Part shown: positions 36,644-45,548 of the stretch, piece after piece | How positions within the stretch are numbered: the stretch's first letter is position 1 | Layout: each line of letters begins with the position of its first letter | NCBI RefSeq assembly: GCF_015694705.1 | Contig: NZ_JADQDR010000014.1 | Span: forward strand, 62,001 to 126,000 | Reading direction: 5' to 3' | Origin: Pontibacter rufus | Lineage (GTDB): Bacteria > Bacteroidota > Bacteroidia > Cytophagales > Hymenobacteraceae | DNA length: 64,000 nt | Made by a program: the position numbers and the translations under genes | The notes under the pieces: model-generated | Databases searched by the model: none | What the model saw: only the letters and a program-made list of their open reading frames with translations | What the model was told of the DNA's origin: nothing

Positions 36644-36685
36644 AACACAAGTGCGGCCCCGGAAAACCGGGGCCGCACTTGTGTT
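36644..36685 (+). terminator. Terminator after the S8 peptidase
   Basis: A perfect 19-bp stem (36644-36662 with 36667-36685), loop AAAA, GC-rich core GTGCGGCCCCGG, starting 14 bp after the stop codon and followed by a T-rich tract. One of the strongest hairpins in the window. Confidence 0.85.
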
Positions 36686-36887
36686 TATACTTTATCAACG
36701 GCAACTTTCTTTCAAAAGTAAGATATAAGGAAAAAGTACATATGGCTATAGATAAGCACCATGTGAAACGATGGGCATTACACTAAGTATAGCGTATGTT
36801 GAAACTATCTAAAATTTTCTTTGCCGTTATATTGGGGTTTATGTCCTTTTACTTTCTTTCTATACCTAAATTTGTAGCACGCATCAC

Positions 36888-39404
36888 CTAACTTTTAGAC
36901 AGCCGCTTCTTCACCGTCAGGTAATCGAGGTAATAAATTACTTTTACTGAAAGCGTGTTGTTTTGCGGAGAAGACATGGTATGGCTGAAATTCTCGAAGT
37001 AGTGCGGCATCACCTGGTCTTCTTCCTGCAGGATGGCATTCTTCCACACAATGCTAATTTCGCTCCCTGGCGCAAACCACCAGCCGTATACCATATCCAC
37101 GTTAAAAGCATTAAAATTCACATTCTTGTTCTTGCTATAACTGTTGGGCAGCAGGGCGCCCTGTTCGGTTAACTGGAAAAAGCGGCTGTAAACAGCCTTA
37201 GACCAGTAATGACGGGCACGCAACGTCAGCGACATGCGGTTGTTAAAAATATAGCTGCCCGACAGGGTATTTGCCACTGCATTTACGTCGCGCTGCCCAA
37301 AGATAATCCGCTGCAGTTCTCCGTTGTTTCCCCGCTCCATAAAGCTATCGGCATAGCCTATATCGTTCAGGCGGTTTTCGGAGCTGTAAGAATACACAAA
37401 CATCAGGCGGTCGTTTACACGGTAGCGGGGCGAAATAAAGAAATTAAAATTACGGCGGTGATTTTCCTGAAAGGGGCGGTAGTTCATTTCTATATCGAAC
37501 GAGAGCTTTTTGCGATAGTCGGTCGAGAACCAGCCGCCAATGTTATAGTTCTCCGGAAAAAGGTAGTACCAGCCACTGACACGGGGCTCAAAAAAATCAT
37601 AGGTTTTTACCGGCTCCAGGTTGATATTGAGGCCTGCGCTGTAGAAGTTTTTAAAAGTCCCGTTCACGTTGGCATAAATACTGAAGTTTTCAAAAGCGTC
37701 CGGCTTGTAGCGGCGGGAATACTCGGCGCCCAGGTTGGTGTACAGGTTCAGCAACTTCCAGAAAGGCTGGTAAAAGTTATAGTTCAGGTTTAGTTCCTCT
37801 TCCCTGGTATTGTTCCTGAACAGGATGCCCAAGTCGTTTGGATTATAGGTGTCTGATTTAACAGAATGCGTAAAATTGTACAGAAAACGGCCGCTCACCT
37901 TTCCGAACTTAAGCCCGTACATATGGCCTAGTGCCGTGCTGTCGGAGAGATAGCGTTGGCTGAGTGCGCCAATCCCCTCTACCGCAAACTTGTTGCCTTT
38001 GTTTGCCAGCCGGAAGAGCATACCAGTCAGATTAGCGTCGTAGGTAGTTCCCTGGCGCATCACGTTGGTATTCACCAGCGTTACAAAAGAGTTGTTTTTG
38101 AGCGACTGGTCCAGTACCGTAATGTTATAGTTGGTGAGCGGCTGGGTTTCTTTTTTGAAGCGGTTGCCTTCGCTATCTTCAAGCGTTGCGTACTGCCTGC
38201 CCACGATGGCATTAAACACACCAATGCCCAGCCCCGACTGAGTGCGGCCTGATATTTTGGTGCCATTCAGCATTTTGGTCTCCAGAGGGTTCTCTATTAC
38301 TTTGTAGCCTTTTTCTGCCTCTTTGCTCTCATCTAAATAATTAATGGGCGTCCCGCCAATCCGGCGCGAATAGAAGAAATCACCTTTATTAAAAAGCTCT
38401 GTGCCTTCCATAAAAAAAGGACGATTCTCATCGAACTGCGTTTCAAAAGGGCTCAAGTTCAGTATTTGGTTATCTGACTGCACCTGGCTGAAATCAGGGA
38501 TCAGAGTCATGTCTAACGTAAAGGCGTCGTTAATGCCATACTTTACGTCCATACCACCGCTGAAATTCACTTTATTTTTATAGCTCACTTCACTACTGCC
38601 CTCCTCGTTGGCAGGGTAGCGCGCTGCAAAAGCGGAAAGATAGGGCGTGAGCGAAAGGCGCAGAGGCGCTTCGATGTTGCGCAGGCCCGTAAGCGTGCCA
38701 TACTGATTCACAAAGCCATCCACCGCCGGGTCCACGTAGTTCCAGAAATACCCCTGCCGCGTAGACTGGCGGTTGCGCATAAAATTAATGCCCCATACCT
38801 GCTCGGGCTTGCTGCTAAAACGGATAGCGGAATAGGGAATTTTAATTTCAGCTACCCAGTCAGAGCCTTGTAATTTCGCCTCGCTCTCCCATACAGCGTT
38901 CCAGCTCCAGTCTTCGCCACTGGTGGGCGAGTACCGCGCATCAAGCTGCACGCCGGCAGGCGTTACCACAAAGCCCAGCGCGTTGATGCCGTCATGGTAA
39001 GTATCCAGAAACACGCCGAAGAAGTCGGTGTTGCCCAAGTCATCGCGCTGGCCAAGTTGCCTGAAAATAGAATCCTGCGCCACATCATGCATCAGCGCAC
39101 CCACATAAATGGCCTCATCATCATACAATACCCGCACTTCGGTAGGATGCACTTCCAGCGGACCGGGCGTCGGGCGGTTCTGGATAAAATTGGTTGCTAT
39201 CTGCGCCTGCTGCCATACGGCTTCATCCAGCATACCGTCAATTTTGGGCGCCTCCTGCACGCGCAGCGCTTCCAGGCTTTTCTGCGGATGCACAACCGGC
39301 TTTTTCCTGGTGTCCTGCGCCTGTGCTTTCAGAACCAGGCATAACGACACCAGTAATATAAGGAGCCGGCGTACAACTGAAACGGGCAGTACAGATGCAT
39401 ACAT
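36888..39404 (-). CDS. DUF5916 protein with N-terminal CBM9-like domain
   Basis: An 838-residue exported protein. After a signal (LLILLVSLCLVLKAQAQ) residues about 45-240 form a carbohydrate-binding-family-9-like sandwich (APKIDGMLDEAVWQQAQIA, EVRVLYDDEAIYVGALMHD, DWVAEIKIPYSAIRF). The rest is the DUF5916 region, with alternating aromatic beta strands typical of an outer membrane barrel (GMDVKYGINDAFTLDMTLIPDFSQ, LRARHYWSKAVYSRF). The function is not established; membrane location is inferred from the strand pattern. It is a single leftward gene facing the S8 peptidase gene, and its 3' end lies 202 bp from that terminator. Start at 39404 gives the complete signal. Confidence 0.88.
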   Translation of the reverse strand: MYASVLPVSVVRRLLILLVSLCLVLKAQAQDTRKKPVVHPQKSLEALRVQEAPKIDGMLDEAVWQQAQIATNFIQNRPTPGPLEVHPTEVRVLYDDEAIYVGALMHDVAQDSIFRQLGQRDDLGNTDFFGVFLDTYHDGINALGFVVTPAGVQLDARYSPTSGEDWSWNAVWESEAKLQGSDWVAEIKIPYSAIRFSSKPEQVWGINFMRNRQSTRQGYFWNYVDPAVDGFVNQYGTLTGLRNIEAPLRLSLTPYLSAFAARYPANEEGSSEVSYKNKVNFSGGMDVKYGINDAFTLDMTLIPDFSQVQSDNQILNLSPFETQFDENRPFFMEGTELFNKGDFFYSRRIGGTPINYLDESKEAEKGYKVIENPLETKMLNGTKISGRTQSGLGIGVFNAIVGRQYATLEDSEGNRFKKETQPLTNYNITVLDQSLKNNSFVTLVNTNVMRQGTTYDANLTGMLFRLANKGNKFAVEGIGALSQRYLSDSTALGHMYGLKFGKVSGRFLYNFTHSVKSDTYNPNDLGILFRNNTREEELNLNYNFYQPFWKLLNLYTNLGAEYSRRYKPDAFENFSIYANVNGTFKNFYSAGLNINLEPVKTYDFFEPRVSGWYYLFPENYNIGGWFSTDYRKKLSFDIEMNYRPFQENHRRNFNFFISPRYRVNDRLMFVYSYSSENRLNDIGYADSFMERGNNGELQRIIFGQRDVNAVANTLSGSYIFNNRMSLTLRARHYWSKAVYSRFFQLTEQGALLPNSYSKNKNVNFNAFNVDMVYGWWFAPGSEISIVWKNAILQEEDQVMPHYFENFSHTMSSPQNNTLSVKVIYYLDYLTVKKRLSKS

Positions 39405-39574
39405 AGTTTTATGGAGGTAGATAAGGGCAGATTTTCAGAATGACATCTAAAAGATGAAACTGGCAGGCGAAAGGTTGCCTGGAAGAAAAGAAAAACTTTA
39501 GATGATGATAGCGGCAAAAGGCTGCTGCACTCTAGCAGGCAAAATGCACAATACGGCGTCTCTATACAGGCCAT

Positions 39575-39616
39575 AAACAGCAGCGCTATACTTGCTTAAG
39601 TATGGCGCTGCTGTTT
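39575..39616 (-). terminator. Terminator after the GroES-like gene
   Basis: A 19-nt arm at 39575-39593 (AAACAGCAGCGC then TATACTT) pairs with 39598-39616 with one mismatch and a 4-nt loop, 22 bp past the leftward gene's stop. Confidence 0.75.
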
Positions 39617-39638
39617 ACAAAGTATAAACTCTGTTAGC

Positions 39639-40022
39639 TTACAAATCCTCTTCACGCACCAGCATCAGCACGGCCGACTGCGGCACGATGAAGTACCTTT
39701 CGCCTACGTAGTTGATTTCAATGGCGTCGCGCTGCAGGTAAATGGCCAGGTCGCCTTCTTTGGCCTGTAACGGAATGTAGCGCACGTCTTCTTCCTCATC
39801 GCCCCGCTCCCACGATTCTTCCTCGAAACCGTAATCAACCGGAATAGGATAGCCCGGCCCTACTTTCATAACATAGCCTTCCTGCACCTTTTCCTTTTCC
39901 TGAACACCGGGCGGCAGGTATAAACCGCTTTTGGTCTGCTCCCGCGCCGATTTTGGTTTGATGAGCACACGGTCGCCAACGATGATTATTTTCTCCAATT
40001 TATTCTTTTCAGAAATCCTCAT
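39639..40022 (-). CDS. GroES-like co-chaperone family protein
   Basis: About 127 residues from the ATG at 40022 (an alternative ATG at 40040 adds six residues and would follow the upstream stop by 4 bp). It is a divergent Cpn10 fold: IIVGDRVLIKP, SGLYLPPGVQEKEKVQEGYV (the mobile-loop region) and GDLAIYLQRDAIEINYVGERYFIVP. It differs from the true groES by an insertion rich in acidic residues (EEESWERGDEEED). Bacteroidota commonly have this second GroES-like protein away from groEL; its client is not known. It lies directly downstream of a lipoprotein gene and has its own terminator. Confidence 0.85.
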   Translation of the reverse strand: MRISEKNKLEKIIIVGDRVLIKPKSAREQTKSGLYLPPGVQEKEKVQEGYVMKVGPGYPIPVDYGFEEESWERGDEEEDVRYIPLQAKEGDLAIYLQRDAIEINYVGERYFIVPQSAVLMLVREEDL

Positions 40023-40044
40023 GGGTAATGTATGATGCATCTTT

Positions 40045-40572
40045 TTATAATGGATCTGCCGTTGCTTTAAAGCGCATATCAGCTTTTATGGTAATATCAC
40101 TGGAAACCGGTTTGGCCAGCACCGCCTCGGTACGGATGGTATACGAATCGCTTTTGATATACTCGTCCAGCTCGGCGTTGGTAGACTGCAGCTCAATTTG
40201 GCTAACATTCTGCGGCACTGCATCCAGGCCGGCCAGTTTCACTTCCGGCTTGTTATCGCTGGAGATATATAGCTCTATGCGCTTGAGGAAATCAAAATTC
40301 CCGCCCTGCGGATCTGTAATAGTCAGCGTCAGTTTATCCAGCGTAACATCTTTTACCAGCTCGGCCCGGGTTTTGTTATTCTTAAACGATTCTTCGGAGT
40401 TGGTGGTAACGGTTACGGGCGTCAGCGGCACCAACTGGCCAACCGGGAAGTTTGATGCAATGGTGATGGTTTCGTCGTGGTTGATGTAAAAGGTCAGCAG
40501 ATCATCGATCGCATCGCAACTCACGCCAGCAAAAGCCAGCAGCACAACCGCGGCTAAAATTAATCTCTTCAT
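40045..40572 (-). CDS. Hypothetical lipoprotein
   Basis: A 175-residue lipoprotein: MKRLILAAVVLLAFAGVSC with the lipobox cysteine at 19. The mature part is beta-rich (TITIASNFPVG, DKLTLTITDPQGGNF, SYTIRTEAVLAKPVSSDITIKADMRF), resembling a small sandwich domain. No known motif. Its stop is 22 bp from the chosen start of the GroES-like gene, so both are probably co-transcribed. Two overlapping AAGTATAA octamers lie just upstream of the start. Confidence 0.72.
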   Translation of the reverse strand: MKRLILAAVVLLAFAGVSCDAIDDLLTFYINHDETITIASNFPVGQLVPLTPVTVTTNSEESFKNNKTRAELVKDVTLDKLTLTITDPQGGNFDFLKRIELYISSDNKPEVKLAGLDAVPQNVSQIELQSTNAELDEYIKSDSYTIRTEAVLAKPVSSDITIKADMRFKATADPL

Positions 40573-40652
40573 TTTAAAGTATAAGTATAAACGGCAGACA
40601 GAGCAGGTCTTTCCTCCTCCGCTTGCCGCAAATTTACTAAATCTAATTTGGA

Positions 40653-41852
40653 TTAATCAAACATATCGGCAGCGCGTGTGGCACCCGGCCCGTGTTCGTT
40701 CCAGCTCATCGGGTAGTGCTCGTCCATCAGCGCCACGGCTTCTTCGGTTAAGTATAGGGGCTTAAAAGTATCCACCATCACGGCGTACTCTTCTGTGCCG
40801 GTTTTGCCGATGCTGGCCTCTACAGTGCCTGGGTGCGGGCCATGTGGAATACCGCCCGGGTGGATGGTAAAGGAAGCAATGTCCACGCCTTTGCGGCTCA
40901 TAAAATTACCCGCCACATAGTATAGCACCTCGTCAGAATCTACGTTGGAGTGGTTGTAGGGTGCGGGGATAGACAGCGGATGATAATCGAAAAGGCGCGG
41001 CACAAAAGAGCAAATCACAAAGTTGTGCCCTTCAAACGTCTGGTGCACCGGCGGCGGCTGGTGGATGCGGCCCGTTATCGGTTCAAAATCATAGATAGAG
41101 AAGGCATAGGGGTAAAAGTACCCATCCCAGCCCACGGCATCAAAAGGACTGAAATCGTAATAATACTGGTGCAGCTGGCCTTCTTTCTTTATTTGCAGGC
41201 GGTGTTCGCCTTTTGTTGTTTCGGTAATTAATCCCACCGGCGGCCGGATGTCGCGCTCACAGAACGGCGCATGTTCCAGCAACTGGCCGTACTGGTTGCG
41301 GTAGCGGCGCGGCGTTTCCACGGGGCTGAATGATTCGATGACCAGCAGGCGCGTCTGCCCTTCGTCGAACCGGAACTTATGGATGATGGTGCGCGGAATA
41401 ACCAGGTAATCGCCGGGCTTAAACGGGATGCGGCCCATCTGTGTGAGCAAATCACCGGAACCTTCGTGCACAAACACAACCTCATCGGCCTGGGCATTCT
41501 TATAGTAGTAATCCATACTTCGCTCCGACGGATTGCATATGCTAATGGCTACATCGCTGTTAAAGAGCATGGTTTTGCGGGCGTTCAGGTAATCGGTGCC
41601 GGTGGTTTTCTGGCCCAGCGTGCGCAAGTGGTGCGGGGCCAGCTTAACGCCTTCAGCCTTTTTAGGCGCAAACGCAACAGGCTCCCCAATGCGGCTGATT
41701 TGTGTGGGCGGGTTGATGTGGTACAGCAGCGACGACACGCCGCTAAAGCCCAGTGTGCCCACCAGTTGCTCGGCATACAGGCTCCCATCCGGCTGCCGGA
41801 ACTGCGTATGCCGCTTGTGGGGGATTTCTCCTAAAGTGTAGTAATACGCCAT
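40653..41852 (-). CDS. hmgA: Homogentisate 1,2-dioxygenase
   Basis: A 399-residue cupin dioxygenase that opens the ring of homogentisate to maleylacetoacetate in tyrosine and phenylalanine breakdown. Seen: the N-terminal YYYTLGEIPHKRHTQFR, the cupin stretch GDYLVIPRTIIHKFRF, and the C-terminal iron-site region HPGGIPHGPHPGTVEA with its histidines, plus DSDEVLYYVAGNFMSRKG. Length matches the shorter Bacteroidota type rather than the about 440-residue eukaryotic enzyme. No other homogentisate-pathway gene is nearby in the window, so it may be a solitary gene. Confidence 0.95.
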   Translation of the reverse strand: MAYYYTLGEIPHKRHTQFRQPDGSLYAEQLVGTLGFSGVSSLLYHINPPTQISRIGEPVAFAPKKAEGVKLAPHHLRTLGQKTTGTDYLNARKTMLFNSDVAISICNPSERSMDYYYKNAQADEVVFVHEGSGDLLTQMGRIPFKPGDYLVIPRTIIHKFRFDEGQTRLLVIESFSPVETPRRYRNQYGQLLEHAPFCERDIRPPVGLITETTKGEHRLQIKKEGQLHQYYYDFSPFDAVGWDGYFYPYAFSIYDFEPITGRIHQPPPVHQTFEGHNFVICSFVPRLFDYHPLSIPAPYNHSNVDSDEVLYYVAGNFMSRKGVDIASFTIHPGGIPHGPHPGTVEASIGKTGTEEYAVMVDTFKPLYLTEEAVALMDEHYPMSWNEHGPGATRAADMFD

Positions 41853-41905
41853 GTTTACGCTGGTTTATAGTAACATCATGCTTAGGAGGATTATGCCTAC
41901 ACTAT

Positions 41906-41940
41906 TTACTTCTTCCGGATTTAGGATCCGGAAGAAGTAA
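41906..41940 (-). terminator. Hairpin after the CtpA-type protease gene
   Basis: TTACTTCTTCCGGAT at 41906-41920 and ATCCGGAAGAAGTAA at 41926-41940 make a perfect 15-bp stem with a 5-nt loop, 25 bp past the protease stop. The core CTTCCGGAT/ATCCGGAAG also occurs at 49817-49839. Confidence 0.65.
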
Positions 41941-41964
41941 TTTATACTTGGATAATGCTATACT

Positions 41965-43626
41965 TTATGCTCCGCTTTTAGCCAGATGCTGTGCCCGGCC
42001 GAACTGCTTAAGCGCCTGCTGAAATTCTTCATCGGACTCGTGCAGCACCGGGAAGAAGCCGGCGTTTCCGTACACGCTACGGGCGATAAAGGCTTTCAGG
42101 TTGTTGCGGATTAGATTTTTAGAGCGGTTAAACTGTGCTCCGTCATACTTCACATCTTCCTTCTCTGCAATTTTCAGTACCTGTTCCAGCATAGCGTCCG
42201 TCACCTTAAAGTTCTGGTTAAACTTATCGAATGGCATTTTCTCCAGTTCCTTACGATGATCGCGGTAGTAGCCCAGGGTATACTCGCGCAGTACGTTCTT
42301 GTTATAAAGCTGGCTCAGGTAGGGCGACAGTTCGGTGGTATCGCGGGGCACAAACACATCAGGCATAATACCGCCGCCGCCATACACGGCACGGCCATGC
42401 AGTGTTTTATACTTAAGCGAATCGGCAAACAGGCTGCTGTCCGGGTGAAAGTATTCCCCGTTTTCGTAGCGATGCAGCATGTCTTTCTCGTACTCTTCCG
42501 GATCGCCATGATACGGTTTCTGAATGGAGCGGCCGCTTGGGGTGTAGTAGCGCGAAATAGTGAGGCGCAGCTCGGAGCCATCGTCCAGCGGAATGGGCAT
42601 TTGCACCAGGCCTTTGCCAAACGAACGGCGGCCTACTATCAGGGCGCGGTCGTTGTCCTGCAGGGCGCCGGCCAAGATTTCGGAGGCGGAGGCACTGCCC
42701 TCGTCGATGAGCACAATCAGGGGGCCGTTTTCAAAATCGCCTTTGGTGCGGGCATTGGTCCTGGAATCATACTTGTCGCCTTTGCCATCAGTATACACAA
42801 TCATTTTATCACCGGAGATAAACTCATCGGCCATGCGCGTGGCATGATCCATGTAACCACCGGGGTTGCCGCGCAAATCAAGTATAAGCTGCTGCAGCCC
42901 TTTCTTCTTCAGCTTTGTCAGGGCCTGCTTAAACTCCTCGAACGTATCAGACGAAAAGCGGCTGACCTTGATGTAGCCGGTTTTGTTATCCACCATGTAG
43001 CTCACATCCACCGAAGTAGTCGGTATTTTGCTGCGCTCCAGCGTAAAGTTAAGCGGCTTGCTGCTGCCCTTGCGGAGTATCTCCAGGTTTACTTCAGAGC
43101 CTTTTTTGCCACGCAGGTGCTTGAACACGCCTTCGTTTGTGATGCCGATGCCGGCCACGTTCCGGCCGTCTACCTTCACAATCTTGTCGCCGGCCTGTAT
43201 GCCTGCCGCTTCTGACGGGCCGCCGCTCAGGGGCGTAATCACGTAAATGGTATCCTGAAAAATGTTGAACTCTACGCCGATACCTTCAAAATCACCTTCC
43301 AGTTGCGAGCGCGCCATAGCCAGTTCATCCGCCGGAATATAAGCTGTGTGCGGGTCCAGCTTCTCCAGCATCTTCGTAATCGCGTAATCCGACAATTCTT
43401 CAATATTCACGGTGTCCACGTAATCGCGGTCGATGTAGCTGAGGATTTCGCGGTATTTAAGATAGCTGCGGGCTGTATCCTGCGGGTTGTTTGCGGAGGG
43501 CGAAAATGTAGTGGCGCCAATCAGCACGCCCGCCACCAGGGCCAGGGCTATAAAGATCGGCAACTTTATCTGAAACGGCGAATTCCGGATGCTTCCCCTT
43601 TCTTCTCCTTTTTCCATCTCATCCAT
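41965..43626 (-). CDS. S41 family C-terminal processing peptidase (CtpA/Prc type)
   Basis: A 553-residue membrane-anchored protease. One N-terminal transmembrane segment (LPIFIALALVAGVLIGATTF, residues about 23-42), a PDZ domain about 95-180 (GVEFNIFQDTIYVITPLSGG, GIQAGDKIVKVDGRNVAG), then the S41 core. Catalytic serine lies in DEGSASASEILAG and lysine in GRRSFGKGLVQM; the LILDLRGNPGGYMDHA loop is typical. It acts in the periplasm on C-termini of envelope proteins. The C-terminal tail (about 400-553) is the usual Bacteroidota extension. Divergent from ruvX. Confidence 0.95.
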   Translation of the reverse strand: MDEMEKGEERGSIRNSPFQIKLPIFIALALVAGVLIGATTFSPSANNPQDTARSYLKYREILSYIDRDYVDTVNIEELSDYAITKMLEKLDPHTAYIPADELAMARSQLEGDFEGIGVEFNIFQDTIYVITPLSGGPSEAAGIQAGDKIVKVDGRNVAGIGITNEGVFKHLRGKKGSEVNLEILRKGSSKPLNFTLERSKIPTTSVDVSYMVDNKTGYIKVSRFSSDTFEEFKQALTKLKKKGLQQLILDLRGNPGGYMDHATRMADEFISGDKMIVYTDGKGDKYDSRTNARTKGDFENGPLIVLIDEGSASASEILAGALQDNDRALIVGRRSFGKGLVQMPIPLDDGSELRLTISRYYTPSGRSIQKPYHGDPEEYEKDMLHRYENGEYFHPDSSLFADSLKYKTLHGRAVYGGGGIMPDVFVPRDTTELSPYLSQLYNKNVLREYTLGYYRDHRKELEKMPFDKFNQNFKVTDAMLEQVLKIAEKEDVKYDGAQFNRSKNLIRNNLKAFIARSVYGNAGFFPVLHESDEEFQQALKQFGRAQHLAKSGA

Positions 43627-43841
43627 AGTGTTAAATTAAAATGACCGGTGCCTAAAGATAACAAAATACAGCAGACCTACTGTACTATACAGTACAAAAT
43701 CAGCAGGGTTGCGGCCCCTGCCCTGCGCTATACTTTGTAACATCATCCAATTTAAAATAATTTTATCCGGGTATAAATATACACCGCAGCGGGCGCATCT
43801 CCTGCGAGCGTCCGGGTCTTTATCCTTAAAAATTAATCTGC

Positions 43842-43849
43842 TAACTTTG
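43842..43849 (+). promoter_or_regulatory. -7 promoter element of ruvX-def
   Basis: TAACTTTG is an exact TAnnTTTG match 18 bp upstream of the ruvX ATG, implying a very short leader. No clear TTTG at -33. Confidence 0.5.
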
Positions 43850-43867
43850 CAGTTTAGCGGCACACTT

Positions 43868-44284
43868 ATGGGCAGGATACTGGCAATCGATTACGGGAAC
43901 AAGCGTGTGGGGCTGGCAGCCACCGATCTGCTGCAAATCATTGCCAACCCGCTGGAAACCGTTCATGCCAAAGATGTGTTGTTATACCTAAAAGCCTATG
44001 TGCAGCGTGAGCCCGTAGAAGCTTTTGTGGTGGGCATGCCCCGCAACCTGGCGAATGAGGCAACAGATGCTACCCCGCACGTAATAGGTTTTGTGCGCAA
44101 GCTGCAGAAGGAGTTTCCGGGTATGCCAGTGCATATAGTAGATGAGCGCTTTACCTCTAAAATGGCACAGCAGGCCATGCTGGCGGGCGGCCTGAAAAAG
44201 AAAGACCGCCAGGACAAAGGCACCGTAGACCGCGTGAGTGCCGCTATTATTTTACAATCGTATTTAGAAAGCAGACTTATATGA
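43868..44284 (+). CDS. ruvX: Holliday junction resolvase-like RuvX (YqgF)
   Basis: A 138-residue RNase H-fold nuclease; YqgF/RuvX proteins are linked to 16S rRNA 5' processing and possibly Holliday junction resolution. I choose the ATG at 43868 (MGRILAIDYGNKRVGLAATD), since the family starts there; an in-frame ATG at 43709 would pass through the promoter. Acidic active-site residues: Asp in AIDYG, Glu in VDERFTS, Asp in VDRVSAAIIL. It overlaps def by 4 bp (ATGA), showing translational coupling. Confidence 0.94.
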   Translation: MGRILAIDYGNKRVGLAATDLLQIIANPLETVHAKDVLLYLKAYVQREPVEAFVVGMPRNLANEATDATPHVIGFVRKLQKEFPGMPVHIVDERFTSKMAQQAMLAGGLKKKDRQDKGTVDRVSAAIILQSYLESRLI

Positions 44285-44850
44285 TTTACCCGATTACCGC
44301 TTACGGCGACCCGGTTTTGAAAGAACCAGCAGCCGATATTCCGCAGGACTTTCCGAACCTGAAAGAACTGACAGACGACATGTTTGCCACCATGTACCAT
44401 GCCCATGGCGTGGGCCTGGCTGCCCCGCAAATCAGCAAAAGCATCCGCCTGTTTGTGATAGATTCGGAGCCGATGATGGACGACGAGGACAAAGGCAAAG
44501 GCGTGAAAAAAGCATTTATCAACCCCGAGATTATCGAAGAAGACGGTGAGGAATGGGGCTTTGAAGAAGGCTGCCTGAGCATCCCCGGCGTACGCGAGGT
44601 AGTATACCGCCCCGAACGCATCGTGATCCGCTACTTCGACGAAGACTGGAACGAGCACGAAGACACGTATGATGGCATGACGGCCCGCGTGATCCAGCAC
44701 GAGTACGACCACGTGGAAGGTATCCTGTTTACCGATCACCTCAACGGCCTGAAAAAGCGCCTGATCAAAAACAGGCTGGCCAAAATCACAAAAGGTGATG
44801 TAGATACGGATTACAAGATGAAGTTCCCGCTACTGGCCAAGAAACGATAA
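44281..44850 (+). CDS. def: Peptide deformylase
   Basis: A 189-residue metal-dependent enzyme that removes the formyl group from new proteins. The three motifs are intact: GVGLAAPQI (motif 1), EEGCLSIPGV (motif 2, Cys metal ligand) and QHEYDH (motif 3, HExxH). An acidic insertion (MMDDEDKGKG) lies in the middle, as in many Bacteroidota. The 3' end, residues KGDVDTDYKMK, is duplicated at 46019-46051 beyond a two-gene insertion. Overlaps ruvX by 4 bp. Confidence 0.96.
   Translation: MIYPITAYGDPVLKEPAADIPQDFPNLKELTDDMFATMYHAHGVGLAAPQISKSIRLFVIDSEPMMDDEDKGKGVKKAFINPEIIEEDGEEWGFEEGCLSIPGVREVVYRPERIVIRYFDEDWNEHEDTYDGMTARVIQHEYDHVEGILFTDHLNGLKKRLIKNRLAKITKGDVDTDYKMKFPLLAKKR
44791..44823 (+). repeat. 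def 3'-end repeat, copy A (in def)
   Basis: Thirty-three bases coding for the KGDVDTDYKMK region of def match 46019-46051 with one mismatch (T44796 against C46024). Weaker similarity extends on both sides, through the stop codon, the TTATACTTGCT stretch and into the terminator region to about 44907. Confidence 0.9.
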
Positions 44851-44871
44851 AGTTATACTTGCTCTATACAG

Positions 44872-44910
44872 AGACCGCCTGCTACAACTACTGTGGCAGG
44901 CGGTCTTTGT
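44872..44910 (+). terminator. def terminator
   Basis: AGACCGCCTGC at 44872-44882 pairs perfectly with GCAGGCGGTCT at 44896-44906, followed by a T-rich tract. A degenerate relic of the right arm (ACAGGCGGTTT) lies near 46120, after the second def 3' copy. Confidence 0.8.
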
Positions 44911-45041
44911 TTTTGGCAGATTTATCACCTGCAGGCGTTGCCAGCATTGCTAAAATGATGCCGATGTCCTTACCGCCCTCCACAACTATAATATACTACA
45001 AACGTTTTATACCCATCCATTAACTGTACATCGCGACACTT

Positions 45042-45536
45042 ATGGGAAGCACAAAGAATGAACTGGAGGTAGAAGAAGATATAAAGCTCGATCGCCGGAT
45101 GTGGACACTTGAGAGAGTGGGTTGGGCTGCTATGTTTCTATTTCTTGTTGCCGCTGTTCTGGGGTTTATGGGCAAAGGCGGGTTAGTAGTAAGCGAGGAG
45201 AATGCAGGCGGGCCGGACACAGGCCTTGCCATAACATACGATCGTTACCTGAGGCAGGACGCCCCTTCTAAAATAACTGTTACCTTCCACAGCCAGAGGC
45301 CTGAGCATCAGCTGAGATTCAACAAAATGTTTATAAAGTCAGCACGCATTGAGCAGATTGTTCCGGAGCCATCAGCGGCAGGAATAGATAGTGCGGGCAT
45401 AACTTATACTTTCAGCACCAAAGACGAGGGAGCAATGGTTATTTTATACTTTAAACCATCACGCGCCGGCAGTCTCCACACAGTTGTATCCGATAACGCC
45501 ACTACACTGACATTAAACCAATTTGTCTATCCCTAA
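45042..45536 (+). CDS. Hypothetical single-span membrane protein
   Basis: A 164-residue protein with a charged N-terminus, one transmembrane helix at about 31-48 (WAAMFLFLVAAVLGFMG) and a C-terminal soluble beta-rich domain (PSKITVTFHSQRPEH, GITYTFSTKDEGAMVILYFKPS, HTVVSDNATTLTLNQFVY). No family recognised. It is 12 bp upstream of the DUF421 gene, so the two probably act together. It belongs to a short segment bracketed by the def 3' end and its degenerate copy, which suggests insertion as a unit. Confidence 0.75.
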   Translation: MGSTKNELEVEEDIKLDRRMWTLERVGWAAMFLFLVAAVLGFMGKGGLVVSEENAGGPDTGLAITYDRYLRQDAPSKITVTFHSQRPEHQLRFNKMFIKSARIEQIVPEPSAAGIDSAGITYTFSTKDEGAMVILYFKPSRAGSLHTVVSDNATTLTLNQFVYP

Positions 45537-45548
45537 ACCTCTCGCCCA

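Noticed and set aside
36650..36680. AAGTGCGG in the subtilase terminator, like the Haemophilus uptake core
   Set aside because: Single inverted pair within one GC-rich hairpin, not repeated elsewhere in the window; coincidence.
42256..43215. Long open frame on the plus strand opposite the CtpA-type protease
   Set aside because: It is antisense to a complete, motif-bearing gene and has no recognisable domain; codon-position constraint explains it.
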